Of a stretch of DNA of 64,000 bases, positions 23,570 to 32,395 are shown piece after piece. How positions within the stretch are numbered: position 1 is the stretch's first letter; each line of letters starts with the position of its first letter. The notes under the pieces were generated by a model. The model saw nothing but the letters and a program-made list of their open reading frames with translations, was not told the origin of the DNA and did no database searches. A program made the position numbers and the translations under genes. The stretch is from contig LODT01000004.1 in NCBI GenBank assembly GCA_001606155.1, positions 1,054,001 to 1,118,000 on the forward strand, in the 5' to 3' direction. The stretch comes from Tieghemostelium lacteum. Taxonomy: Eukaryota > Evosea > Eumycetozoa > Dictyosteliales > Raperosteliaceae.

Positions 23570-25342
23570 ATGTCATTATCATTTCATACCTATTTTTATC
23601 TGATTGCTGAGATTGTCATATTGGCAATCATTTTACTGGCATGTATAATAACATTCTCAGTGATGTATGTAAAGTTTATAAAGAGAGGATTGCCAAAGAG
23701 AGACTCAGCACTTCATGGACTCTGGTGGGCATTTGTAGCACTTTGGATGGGGTCACCATTGTTCATATGGATCTCAACAGCATTCAATGGAATTCATTGG
23801 GTAGGTGCATGGGTTCTCATGTCAGTTCTATGGATAACAGGGTTTTTGAATATCATTAAAACCGGACCTACCTACCACAACTCAAAATACAAGGGTGTCA
23901 TTAACTCCTATTTCCAGAGTCTCATGGACGGTTTTGAAAGTATTGGAATGCTGAAAATGGGGTTAATCTCATTGGCTTTTATAGCAGTTGCATGGGTATT
24001 GTCATTCTTTACCTACAATATCTGTGTTGGAATTCACCCTTTCCGTGTGACTTCTGAGATCTCGAGAAGAATGGGTGGAGCCTCATGCCCAAAGGGACAA
24101 GTTTGCAATTTCCTCTTGACAGTTCCAGAAGATCTATCAACTTCTGTTATTGTCAATTTCCACAGTAACGATGCACCTGATCAGACCAATTTACAGTACC
24201 CAATTTCATTTGTACTCTATGATGTTCAGTCCCATTCATCATACTTTAATGACTCTTTATCTCTATCCAGTGGTAATTTCCAAAATCCTTATGCATACCT
24301 ATCCAATTCCACTGTTTTCCAAATGTCCAATATCAAGGAAGAAGACAGATTTGTGCATTGGGCTGACCTAAGTTCACTGGTGCCAGCTACTACTTATTTT
24401 GTAGTCTGTGGATACCAGTTTGAAGGTAAACTCTATTTTAGCAGTGAGAAAAAATTCAGAACTGCCCCATCGGATGGCTCATCGTTTACATTTGTCTCTG
24501 GAGGTGACATGTCGCATGCCGAAGCTGGATACCAACTAAGCAAAGCTGCTGGTGAATCCGAACCTCTATTTGTAATGGTAGGTGGTGATGTAGCTTATGA
24601 CTCAGGTCAGGCATGTTGCTATAGACTCTGGGACCAATGGTTTGAGAAATACGACGAGATATTCGTCACACCATCTGGCTTTACAGTACCCTTATTGACA
24701 GCTATTGGAAACCATGAATCTACAGGTTGGAAGACCTCTAGAAGTGATGTTCAATTCTATTCCTATTACCTACCTTATCAACTAGGACTACAAGGCACAT
24801 TACCTGTAAACAGACCATTTTTCCACTCACATCACATTGGTAACGATACCATGATCATGATCTTAGACTCAGAAGTCGTCGAGACAACTGAAGACCAAAA
24901 CGCATGGATTCAATCTGTATTTAGTAACTCATTATATCAGGCAAAGAGATTCAAAATCGCATGCTACCATATTGCTATATATCCATGCACTAAGGTGTCA
25001 CTAGACACTGAAATTACAGACTCTGCTAGAGAGAATTGGCCTCCTATATTCGATAGTAATAACCTAACTATTGCCTTTGAAAACCATTATCATCTCTACA
25101 AGAGAACAAAGTTGATGAAGAATGGTGAACCTAATCCTCAAGGTACCTTGTATATTGGCGATGGTGCTTGGGGTGTAAATACAGTTCTCAAACTCATTGA
25201 CTATGACTATCTAGAGAAATACGGTCAGATTCAACATATTCTCAGAACCACTATTACTCCAAGTCAAAATACTATATTAGTAGAGTCCATCAATGAAGAT
25301 AAAGAAGTATTCGATAGTTGGAATAGAACTTTATCAAATTAA
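23570..25342 (+). CDS. Multi-pass membrane metallophosphoesterase, purple acid phosphatase-like
   Basis: A single-exon gene of 590 aa. The first 160 residues contain four hydrophobic segments (IAEIVILAIILLACIITFSV, LWWAFVALWMGSPLFIWI, WVGAWVLMSVLWITGFLNII, LISLAFIAVAWVLSFFTYNI). A beta-rich region about 175-300 resembles the fibronectin-type domain that precedes the catalytic domain of purple acid phosphatases. Metal-binding blocks follow in order: GGDMSHAE (about 312), GGDVAYDSG (about 338), GNHES (about 381), CYHIAIYP (about 464) and ENHYHLYKRT (about 505). The last replaces the usual GHxH with NHYH. It should hydrolyse phosphoesters on the lumenal or extracellular side of a membrane. Plain purple acid phosphatases have a signal peptide instead of four membrane helices. 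The substrate is unknown. Confidence 0.85.
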   Translation: MSLSFHTYFYLIAEIVILAIILLACIITFSVMYVKFIKRGLPKRDSALHGLWWAFVALWMGSPLFIWISTAFNGIHWVGAWVLMSVLWITGFLNIIKTGPTYHNSKYKGVINSYFQSLMDGFESIGMLKMGLISLAFIAVAWVLSFFTYNICVGIHPFRVTSEISRRMGGASCPKGQVCNFLLTVPEDLSTSVIVNFHSNDAPDQTNLQYPISFVLYDVQSHSSYFNDSLSLSSGNFQNPYAYLSNSTVFQMSNIKEEDRFVHWADLSSLVPATTYFVVCGYQFEGKLYFSSEKKFRTAPSDGSSFTFVSGGDMSHAEAGYQLSKAAGESEPLFVMVGGDVAYDSGQACCYRLWDQWFEKYDEIFVTPSGFTVPLLTAIGNHESTGWKTSRSDVQFYSYYLPYQLGLQGTLPVNRPFFHSHHIGNDTMIMILDSEVVETTEDQNAWIQSVFSNSLYQAKRFKIACYHIAIYPCTKVSLDTEITDSARENWPPIFDSNNLTIAFENHYHLYKRTKLMKNGEPNPQGTLYIGDGAWGVNTVLKLIDYDYLEKYGQIQHILRTTITPSQNTILVESINEDKEVFDSWNRTLSN

Positions 25343-25404
25343 CTGAGATCCCAATAAACCATTTACATCATATATTTATTGATATCAATTCATCATCTAC
25401 TTTT

Positions 25405-26677
25405 TTATTCCTTTAATCTTTGTGTTAAAAAGGTATCTTTATAGGATTTAAATTGATTACTTATAATTGCATTTCTTATTTCTTCAAAAAATGATAAATA
25501 GTGATAGGTATTGTGAATTGTTAACAATACTTCTGCTAACATTTCATGTGTATTTAATAAATGATGAATATAAGCTTTGGTATGTTGAGTACATGTAAAA
25601 CATTTGCAATCACTAACCAATGGACTCTTGTCAATTACATATTTACTATCCCAAAGATTAATTTTGTTTATAATTGATTCTACTTCGTTTTGAGTATTAT
25701 TATTATTGTTATTGTTATTGCTGTTAAATTTGAATTTAAAAGTCAAAGCATTACCCCACTCTGTCATAAGATTAGGGTAATTGTTACTGAATATATCGAT
25801 ACCTAACTCAACTAGTGACAGTACCTCTTCAGGACTGCCAATACCAGTGATTAGACGTGGTTTGGTTTTTGGTAATTGTGGTAAAAGTTCAGATAAAAGA
25901 TCTTCTCTTTCTTTTGGAGATTCACCAGATCCAAAACTACCAAGAATGAAACCACCAATAGATTGTTGATGTGCAACTGCTTCTTTTAGAGATAGCATTC
26001 TTTGATCTTTGTATTTAGATCCTTGTATAACTGCAAATAGTTTAGAATGATACTGTGAAGGTGTTAATTTAATCTGACTCTTTAACCAACTACTATTTTG
26101 TGTAACTAATTTAATAGCCTTCTTTCTAGATACATTCCAAGCTATATCAACAGAGAACTGAGAAAGCACATCAGGTTGTATATATTGATTGCTAATCTTT
26201 TGATACTCTTCAACTGTTACTTTAGTTTTACCTTTTCTGGTATTAACCATCATATGTTGATCACTAGTCTCCAATGTCTCTGCAAATCCATTAGCATCTC
26301 TAATCATACAAAATAAAACTTGATTCTCTAAACTCAAGAATTTATGTGACCCTTTACCAAACTTTTCTAAAACATTTGAAAATTGATATCTATATTCATG
26401 AATTAGACTTCACAATCTATGTATTTCCTTATATTGATAATATATTCACTTACATATCAGAAAATGATAGATGTAAACCTAAAGGTTTGTTATTTGATAA
26501 TCCTTCTAAAAGATCTTTTGTAAGATTAATTGGGTTTCCTTCTTTAGTATAGAGTAAACAAGTTGGTGTTAAAATTGATTTTTTTTCAATTTTATTATTT
26601 ACAATGGAAAGTTTTCCAGATCTAATCTGATCAATCTCGTTGGTTATAGTAAATTCTAACTGATCGACTTCTGTCAT
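25405..26677 (-). CDS. qtrt2: Queuine tRNA-ribosyltransferase accessory subunit 2
   Basis: Two exons (26454-26677 and 25405-26389) with a 64-bp GTAAGT...ATATAG intron; 402 aa. It is the non-catalytic partner of QTRT1 in the eukaryotic tRNA-guanine transglycosylase that inserts queuine at position 34 of GUN-anticodon tRNAs. Family hallmarks: TPTCLLYTKEGNPINLT near the start, KPRLITGIGSPEEVLSLVELG, MTEWGNALTF, and the zinc site CKCFTCTQHTKAYIHH. Length and order match human QTRT2 (415 aa). The chosen acceptor gives ungapped alignment across the junction. A second acceptor 18 bases earlier on the message (after TGAAG) would add six residues in frame. Start codons of this gene and the SET-MYND gene are 109 bp apart, divergent. 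Confidence 0.92.
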
Positions 26678-26786
26678 TTTTTGACTAATTTGTTAAACAG
26701 AAATAATAAAAATTTAAAAAAAAAATTAACAGCTTCAATTGTAGGAAACCGAAATACGAAAAAATCAATCATATAAATGTGTATAT

Positions 26787-27899
26787 ATGACTGAATTAGA
26801 TAATCTACAAAAACTCTATTCATTTGGTGAAGATATTCAACTGAAAAGTGGTCCATTTGGGAAATATGTTGTAAATAAAGTTAAAAAGGATATAGGTGAT
26901 ATAATACTACAATCAGATAGACCTATATGTTATGGTGTCCAACCATTTTTAGTACCACTAGTCTGCATTACATGTTTTAAAGAGTTTGACCAAACTTCTA
27001 AAACTAATAGTAATAGCAAAGACATTAAATCAAAGAAAAAGAGTGGTTCTACTAAATCGTTGCCTTATAGTTGTAACCAATGTGACCAAGTATACTATTG
27101 TTCATTGGAATGTAGAGACTATTCATTGGCACATCCACTGGAATTACATAATAACATGGAATGTCTAGCACTTAGAAATCTCAAAATTCCAGCAAATACA
27201 TTTACATTTCATCAAATTACTGAAATTAGAATGATGATTAATCTCTTTTCAAAATTGGCTTATATAACTGCTGATTCCGATAGAGAGTATCTTCAGCATC
27301 AGTACGAACAGATACAGCATCTCATTGGTGAATTTGGTAACACCGATGCATTTAGTAAAGAGGATTTAAAAATGATAAAAAAAATGGCACATATAATCAG
27401 AAGATCATTTCAAATGTATCACTATGAGTTGGATGATGGTGTGGTAGAGGAAATGCTGGCAAAATCACAGAGAAATTGTTTTGGAATTTGGAAGAATTTT
27501 GAACAGAGTCTAGGTCTTGCAATGTACCCTTCTTCATCCTTTTTCAATCACTCATGTTATCCAAATTGTTGTAGAGTACAATTTGGAGCATTTATAAAGA
27601 TACTTCCAATAAGACCTATTGATGAAAATGAAGAATTGAATATAAGTTATATCTCTGTAAACCAAAGTCAACATGAACGTAAAAGTATTCTATTGGAAGG
27701 ATATTGTTTCGAATGTCAATGTACTAGATGTAAATTACCAACCACCTCAGAAACACTACAAACTATTGAGAATGTAATTCAAAACTATCTATGTAAAAAC
27801 AAAAAGGTTAAATGTTCAGGATACATGGTAATGAACAATGAAACCAATCTCAAGTACTGTAATTTTTGTAAATGGAACGATCCAACAACACCAAAATAG
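26787..27899 (+). CDS. SET and MYND domain protein (SMYD-like lysine methyltransferase)
   Basis: A single-exon gene of 370 aa. A MYND zinc finger at about 52-130 shows CITCFKEF, CNQCDQVYYCSLECRD and a final H...C (LHNNMEC). It is interrupted by a Lys/Ser/Thr-rich stretch of about 25 residues. The SET part shows the core SFFNHSCYPNCCR and the ELNISYISV motif that form the SAM and substrate pocket. The post-SET cysteines follow in CFECQCTRCKL. The split SET-MYND-SET layout is typical of SMYD proteins, which methylate histone or cytosolic lysines. It shares a short divergent promoter with QTRT2. Dictyostelids have several SMYD paralogues and I cannot say which this is. Confidence 0.88.
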   Translation: MTELDNLQKLYSFGEDIQLKSGPFGKYVVNKVKKDIGDIILQSDRPICYGVQPFLVPLVCITCFKEFDQTSKTNSNSKDIKSKKKSGSTKSLPYSCNQCDQVYYCSLECRDYSLAHPLELHNNMECLALRNLKIPANTFTFHQITEIRMMINLFSKLAYITADSDREYLQHQYEQIQHLIGEFGNTDAFSKEDLKMIKKMAHIIRRSFQMYHYELDDGVVEEMLAKSQRNCFGIWKNFEQSLGLAMYPSSSFFNHSCYPNCCRVQFGAFIKILPIRPIDENEELNISYISVNQSQHERKSILLEGYCFECQCTRCKLPTTSETLQTIENVIQNYLCKNKKVKCSGYMVMNNETNLKYCNFCKWNDPTTPK

Positions 27900-27904
27900 G
27901 ATAA

Positions 27905-27964
27905 AAAACATAAACACCAAATGTAAATATTCAAAACATAAACACCAAATGTAAATATTCAAAA
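27905..27964. repeat. 28-bp tandem repeat, two copies
   Basis: Two exact copies of a 28-base unit (27905-27932 and 27933-27960) follow directly after the SET-MYND stop codon, so they probably lie in its 3' UTR. The unit contains caccaaatgtaaatattc. The lack of differences suggests a recent duplication. Confidence 0.85.
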
Positions 27965-28233
27965 AGTTTATATATTATAAATTCTAGAATTTATTTGTAA
28001 GTTAAAATTCTTTCTTTTATATAATTGTATTTAAACAAGAAAAAAAGGTGAGTGATGATTGGAGATGCAATATAGATTTTTTTTTTTGTGTTTGAGATTA
28101 GGTGTGATGTGAGATGAAATCCTTGTGATATTTAACAATGTTGTGTGTTTTGTGACTATTAATATTATTATTATTATTGATGATATTATTGATGTTGTTA
28201 TTATTATTATTATTATTAATATTATTTAGAAGG
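27965..28233. other. Convergent intergenic region with ATT-type microsatellite
   Basis: This is the spacer between the convergent SET-MYND and Pumilio genes. It ends in an imperfect ATT/GTT repeat at about 28158-28227. No gene is seen. Confidence 0.55.
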
Positions 28234-30650
28234 TTAAACTTGAAGTATTTTCTTTTGAATATGTATTACATAAGGAGTTTTAATTTGATGAATATAAGGT
28301 ACTATTAGTTTTACAAGTTTAGCATGTTGATTTTCATCGGCTACATCTAGTGCAGTTTGAATGACAAAATTGGCGAACTTATCTTGAAGTAGATTGAGGA
28401 TATCGGCTTCAGTGATCTCCTTGATAATGGATTCATAGGTATCATGATTGGCAACTTGTAAACACTTTTCAATGACATTGGAACTGTATTTCTGTACAGA
28501 CAGTTCAGCAATGTGACCCAACAGTGATTTAATGAGTTTGGTAGCATAGGATTTGTTGTTTGACAACAAGTGTTGAACTACATAGTTTCCATATTGGTCC
28601 TGGACCAGTAACATTGAGGATTCTGTGATTCTATCTACAAGTCTTTCCAACTGAACGGCATTGGAATGATCTATACAACGATTGACAACAGTACAGCCAA
28701 CCTTGTGAGTACATATCTCAACGACATTGTCCATTATTGCGTTACAAATGAATTGGTTGGTCTCTGGTGAAAATTGCTTGAGGAATGATTGTATGAGGTA
28801 ATTTCCTTTGGCGTCTTTAGAGAGTGAAATTACCTTGCCTCTGATAGAGTCAATGATGGATTCAACCTGATCTGGTGACAAGAACTGCAAGACTTTTTGA
28901 ATACCATGGATACCATAGACGTGGCATGCAAAGGTCTCAACTTTAGGTGCAATCTTATCGACAATCATTCTTCTTTGGTTATTGTCACAATATTTCATCA
29001 ATTGTGGAATGAGATACTGTCCATAGGGGTCAACCATCAATTCAATTAAATGTTCAAATACCTCCTTAAAGATCAAAGTTACATGATCGGGATCTGGATT
29101 CTCTTCCAGTTTCTTTTGAAGAAATCTGCAACCGGCTTGATACTTGGTTAAATGATAAATCTGTCCGGTAATCTCTTCCAATGATGTACATTTAATAGTG
29201 TTACTTTCGTTTGAGATCGAACTCATACTGACAGACTTGGTCATTGGTTTTCTTGGTTGGTGATCCAAAAGTGAGGAAATGGATGAACTTGAAATGGATG
29301 GTGTCATACCGCCACCCATAGATGGTCCATTAGTTCCCAATATACCAGCCAATGATGTTTGGGATGCTGAGCTGGTTAGTGGTCTTCTAGTTGTACCACT
29401 AGAAGGTGGAGGTGGTACGGATCCAAGTGTTTGTTCCTCTTTGGATTTAGTTGGTGTAGTGCTAGTAGAACTCTTCAATGGTGGAATAGCTCCACTACTA
29501 ACTGGATTGTTACTACTTTGTATATTCGATTTCTGTTGTTGTTGTTGTTGTTGTTGTTGTTTTGGATCAAAATCTTTCTTTGCTGCAATTACAGGCATTG
29601 AAGGTGATTTTTTCATTTTATTTGCGCTGTTGGTTAAACTTTGTTGTTGTTGTTGTTGTATCTGTTGTGTTTGTTGAGTAGGTGGAGTAATTGGATTGAT
29701 TGTAGTTGTAGCGGTATTATTGGTACTATTACTTTCATTGGATGATGATATTTTTCTTGGGGATTTATATGATGCACCTTGTGGTTGAGGTGGTGGTGTA
29801 CTATTCTGTTGTTGTAATGGTAAAGGTGGGACAATTGGGTTCGATGTTTCAATCTTTCTAGGTGATCTCAATGGTGGGAGATTAGCACTAGCTTGTTGAT
29901 TTTGTGTAGGTACTGCCTGTGGCATAAAATAACTATTCAATGGTGTTACTGGTATTGATGGACTTGGTGTTTGTCCCAAATCTCCCAAATATACAAAGTT
30001 TTGAATTGGATTATTTTCCATCTTTTTAAATATTCCACTAAACTCATCTGTGAAAATTATAAATATAAAATATTAGAGTCAATTTCTCTATCTTTCGACT
30101 GTGTATCTTAATAATATCAATGTTTAAAACATACCACTAAATGATTTACCATAATGATACTCTGACAAGATACCCTTCATCATGCTAATTAAAGATTCAT
30201 CTTTGGAACTGGTTATCAATGTTTTCAATCTCTGGATTATATTTTTATAATCTGAAATTTGTTTGTCTTTTTCACCGTCTGAAAACATAAACTCATTGCT
30301 AATCATTGAAGGTGGTCCTATAGGTGGGTAATTTTGTGTAGAATGAAATAATGAAGTTGAATCTTTATCGTTGTTTGGTTTGTTCTTATCAAATTTTCTT
30401 AAAAAGTCTGTGTACATAGAGTATAAATATTAGAATATGTTACTTCGTACCTTAGTTCCTATATTCCAACAACTAATAACAAACCTGATGTATAAACTAA
30501 TTTTTGTTTTTTATCATTTTCTTCAGCTGTATTTGAATGTTTCTTATTGGTGTCAAAATCGATACCTGGAAAAGTGTTTGGCTGAATAGGACTTTCAGAT
30601 TTACTTAAAACATCTGTCATTGTAAAGAAAAATCTATTTGAATAGTCCAT
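28234..30650 (-). CDS. Pumilio/PUF family RNA-binding protein
   Basis: Three exons (30485-30650, 30135-30407, 28234-30047) with introns of 77 and 87 bp; 750 aa. The C-terminal 320 residues (about 430-750) form eight Pumilio repeats that should bind 3' UTRs and repress or destabilise mRNAs. Repeat cores in order: GCRFLQ, GQYLIP, GIHGIQ, GNYLIQ, GCTVVN, GNYVVQ, SSNVIE, ANFVIQ. The first 430 residues are Pro/Ser/Asn/Gln-rich, with long poly-Gln tracts (for example 29532-29562), and are probably disordered. The ATG at 30650 is the first in frame; a second at residue 11 (MTDVLSKSES) is also possible. The first intron uses a GTTTGT donor, and its phase fits. It is related to metazoan Pumilio and yeast Puf proteins; the exact subgroup is unclear. 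Confidence 0.92.
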
Positions 30651-32395
30651 TGTATAATGGTATTAATATATAAGTATATTGTATATATATATGTATTGTT
30701 GGTATATATTGGTAGTACTATAAAACAGTGTGCAATTGCGTAATGTATATTAAAAACTTTATAATACAAAAAAATTAATAGTGTATAAAGAGAGAGGTGA
30801 GAATAAAAAAAACTTGATAAAAACAATGAAAAAAACTAAATCATTATAAACACAGAGAAAGAATGGTAGGAAGAGGGAAGTAGGAAAAAAAAGTGAAGTG
30901 TTGTTGTTATTGGTTTAAAAAAAAAAAATAAATATAATTGTTGGAGAGACACTCTATGTGTAATAATGGTACAATTGATGCTTGTTTTTACTATAATATA
31001 GATATGAAAGATTATTATAACAAATAAATGAATAATAATAAAAAGTACTCGGTCTTTTTCCACAAAAACATTAACAATTATAAATATGGAAAATGATAAT
31101 TTTTTAAAATTAAATTTGTTTTTGGTGTTTAAAGGTGTAACTGTTGGTGATCTCTACATTGGTTGAAAATGTGTGGGTGTGGGTGTTGAATGAATTATGT
31201 TTTTTTTCAATAATATATTGTTGAGGAATGTGGAAGGGGTGCTATTATTATTATCAGTGAATCTACCTCCGATTATTATTGAATAAATTCACTGTCTAAA
31301 GTGTGTGTGTTGGTTTTTTTTTGGTTTTTTTTACTTAGCATCACACACCACATACCACTACACCCTCTATTTCTATGGAATTTACCTATCGATCAATTGA
31401 TATTTAACATTATATACACACATTAAAATTTTTACAACACAATGATTGGTTATCCATCCAACTTTTACAACCACAATTACATAAAAATTCCCACTGTTTT
31501 TACCGCAATATATCTGAATATAAATTAAAAACATACAAATTTAATATATGTTGTGGGGGTGGGGGTTTAATTCTTTTGAATTTGACTGTATCCTCTTTTC
31601 TGTTTTGTAATGAAATTAAATTTAAAAAAAGTAATAAAATATTTATATCTAAGAATGTGGAAATTGAAATGAATATTTAAAAAAAAAAAACAGATAAAAA
31701 ATGCTAAAAAAAAAAAAAAAGGAAAATGAAAGTGTGTGGATAAATTTAGATCATTTGGCCTTCACTTAAAACAAAAATATCTTTAAATTTTTCACGCATG
31801 AAATCCACTTACATTATCTTAGTTTTGAATGTATTTGACAAATATACAGGAGGATAAAAATTATATATATAGGTCCCAAACGACACTCTCTATCTGTCTG
31901 ATATTATTGGAATTGGGATTTGCAAATATAAAAATTATTATAATTAATTTATATATAGTGATATAGAATATATATTTAATAAAACAAAAAGGTAATAATA
32001 ATTTCAAGTTGTTAAATTAGCACAAAAATCTATATAAAATGTTTATATATTTAAAGAATTAAAGGAATTTTCCTATTTAAATATACAATTATTTTGAAAA
32101 ATATATAAAAAAAAAAATAAAAAAATTTTCTTTTTTTTGCCCTTTGGATTTTTTATTTACCATATTGGGTACAATAGATACAATTTCTATGAGATCTATA
32201 TTTTTTGATATATATTAGTATACATTATAAGAATATCTTAGACAAGTAGGGGGAAATTTTCAATGCACTAAAAAAGGCTTGTTTGAAATCAATTTTAAAA
32301 GATTTATTGAGTGGTGACTGGGGATTGATAGATGTAGAATGGAGAAGGAAATATAATATTTTTTTTTTTTTAGGTTGTTTTTGTATGTCTCCTTC
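30651..32395. other. Long AT-rich intergenic region upstream of the Pumilio gene
   Basis: These 1.75 kb lie between the Pumilio start and the Pcf11 stop. They contain many A/T homopolymers (30920s, 31680-31720, 32105-32140), GTGTGGGTG-like stretches near 31171-31185, and CACACCAC-like stretches near 31344-31362. No convincing ORF or structured RNA is seen. The length suggests a large promoter or long 5' UTR for the Pumilio gene. Confidence 0.5.

Noticed and set aside
29279-29677. Cys-rich plus-strand frame.
   Set aside because: Complement of poly-Gln codons in the Pumilio gene.
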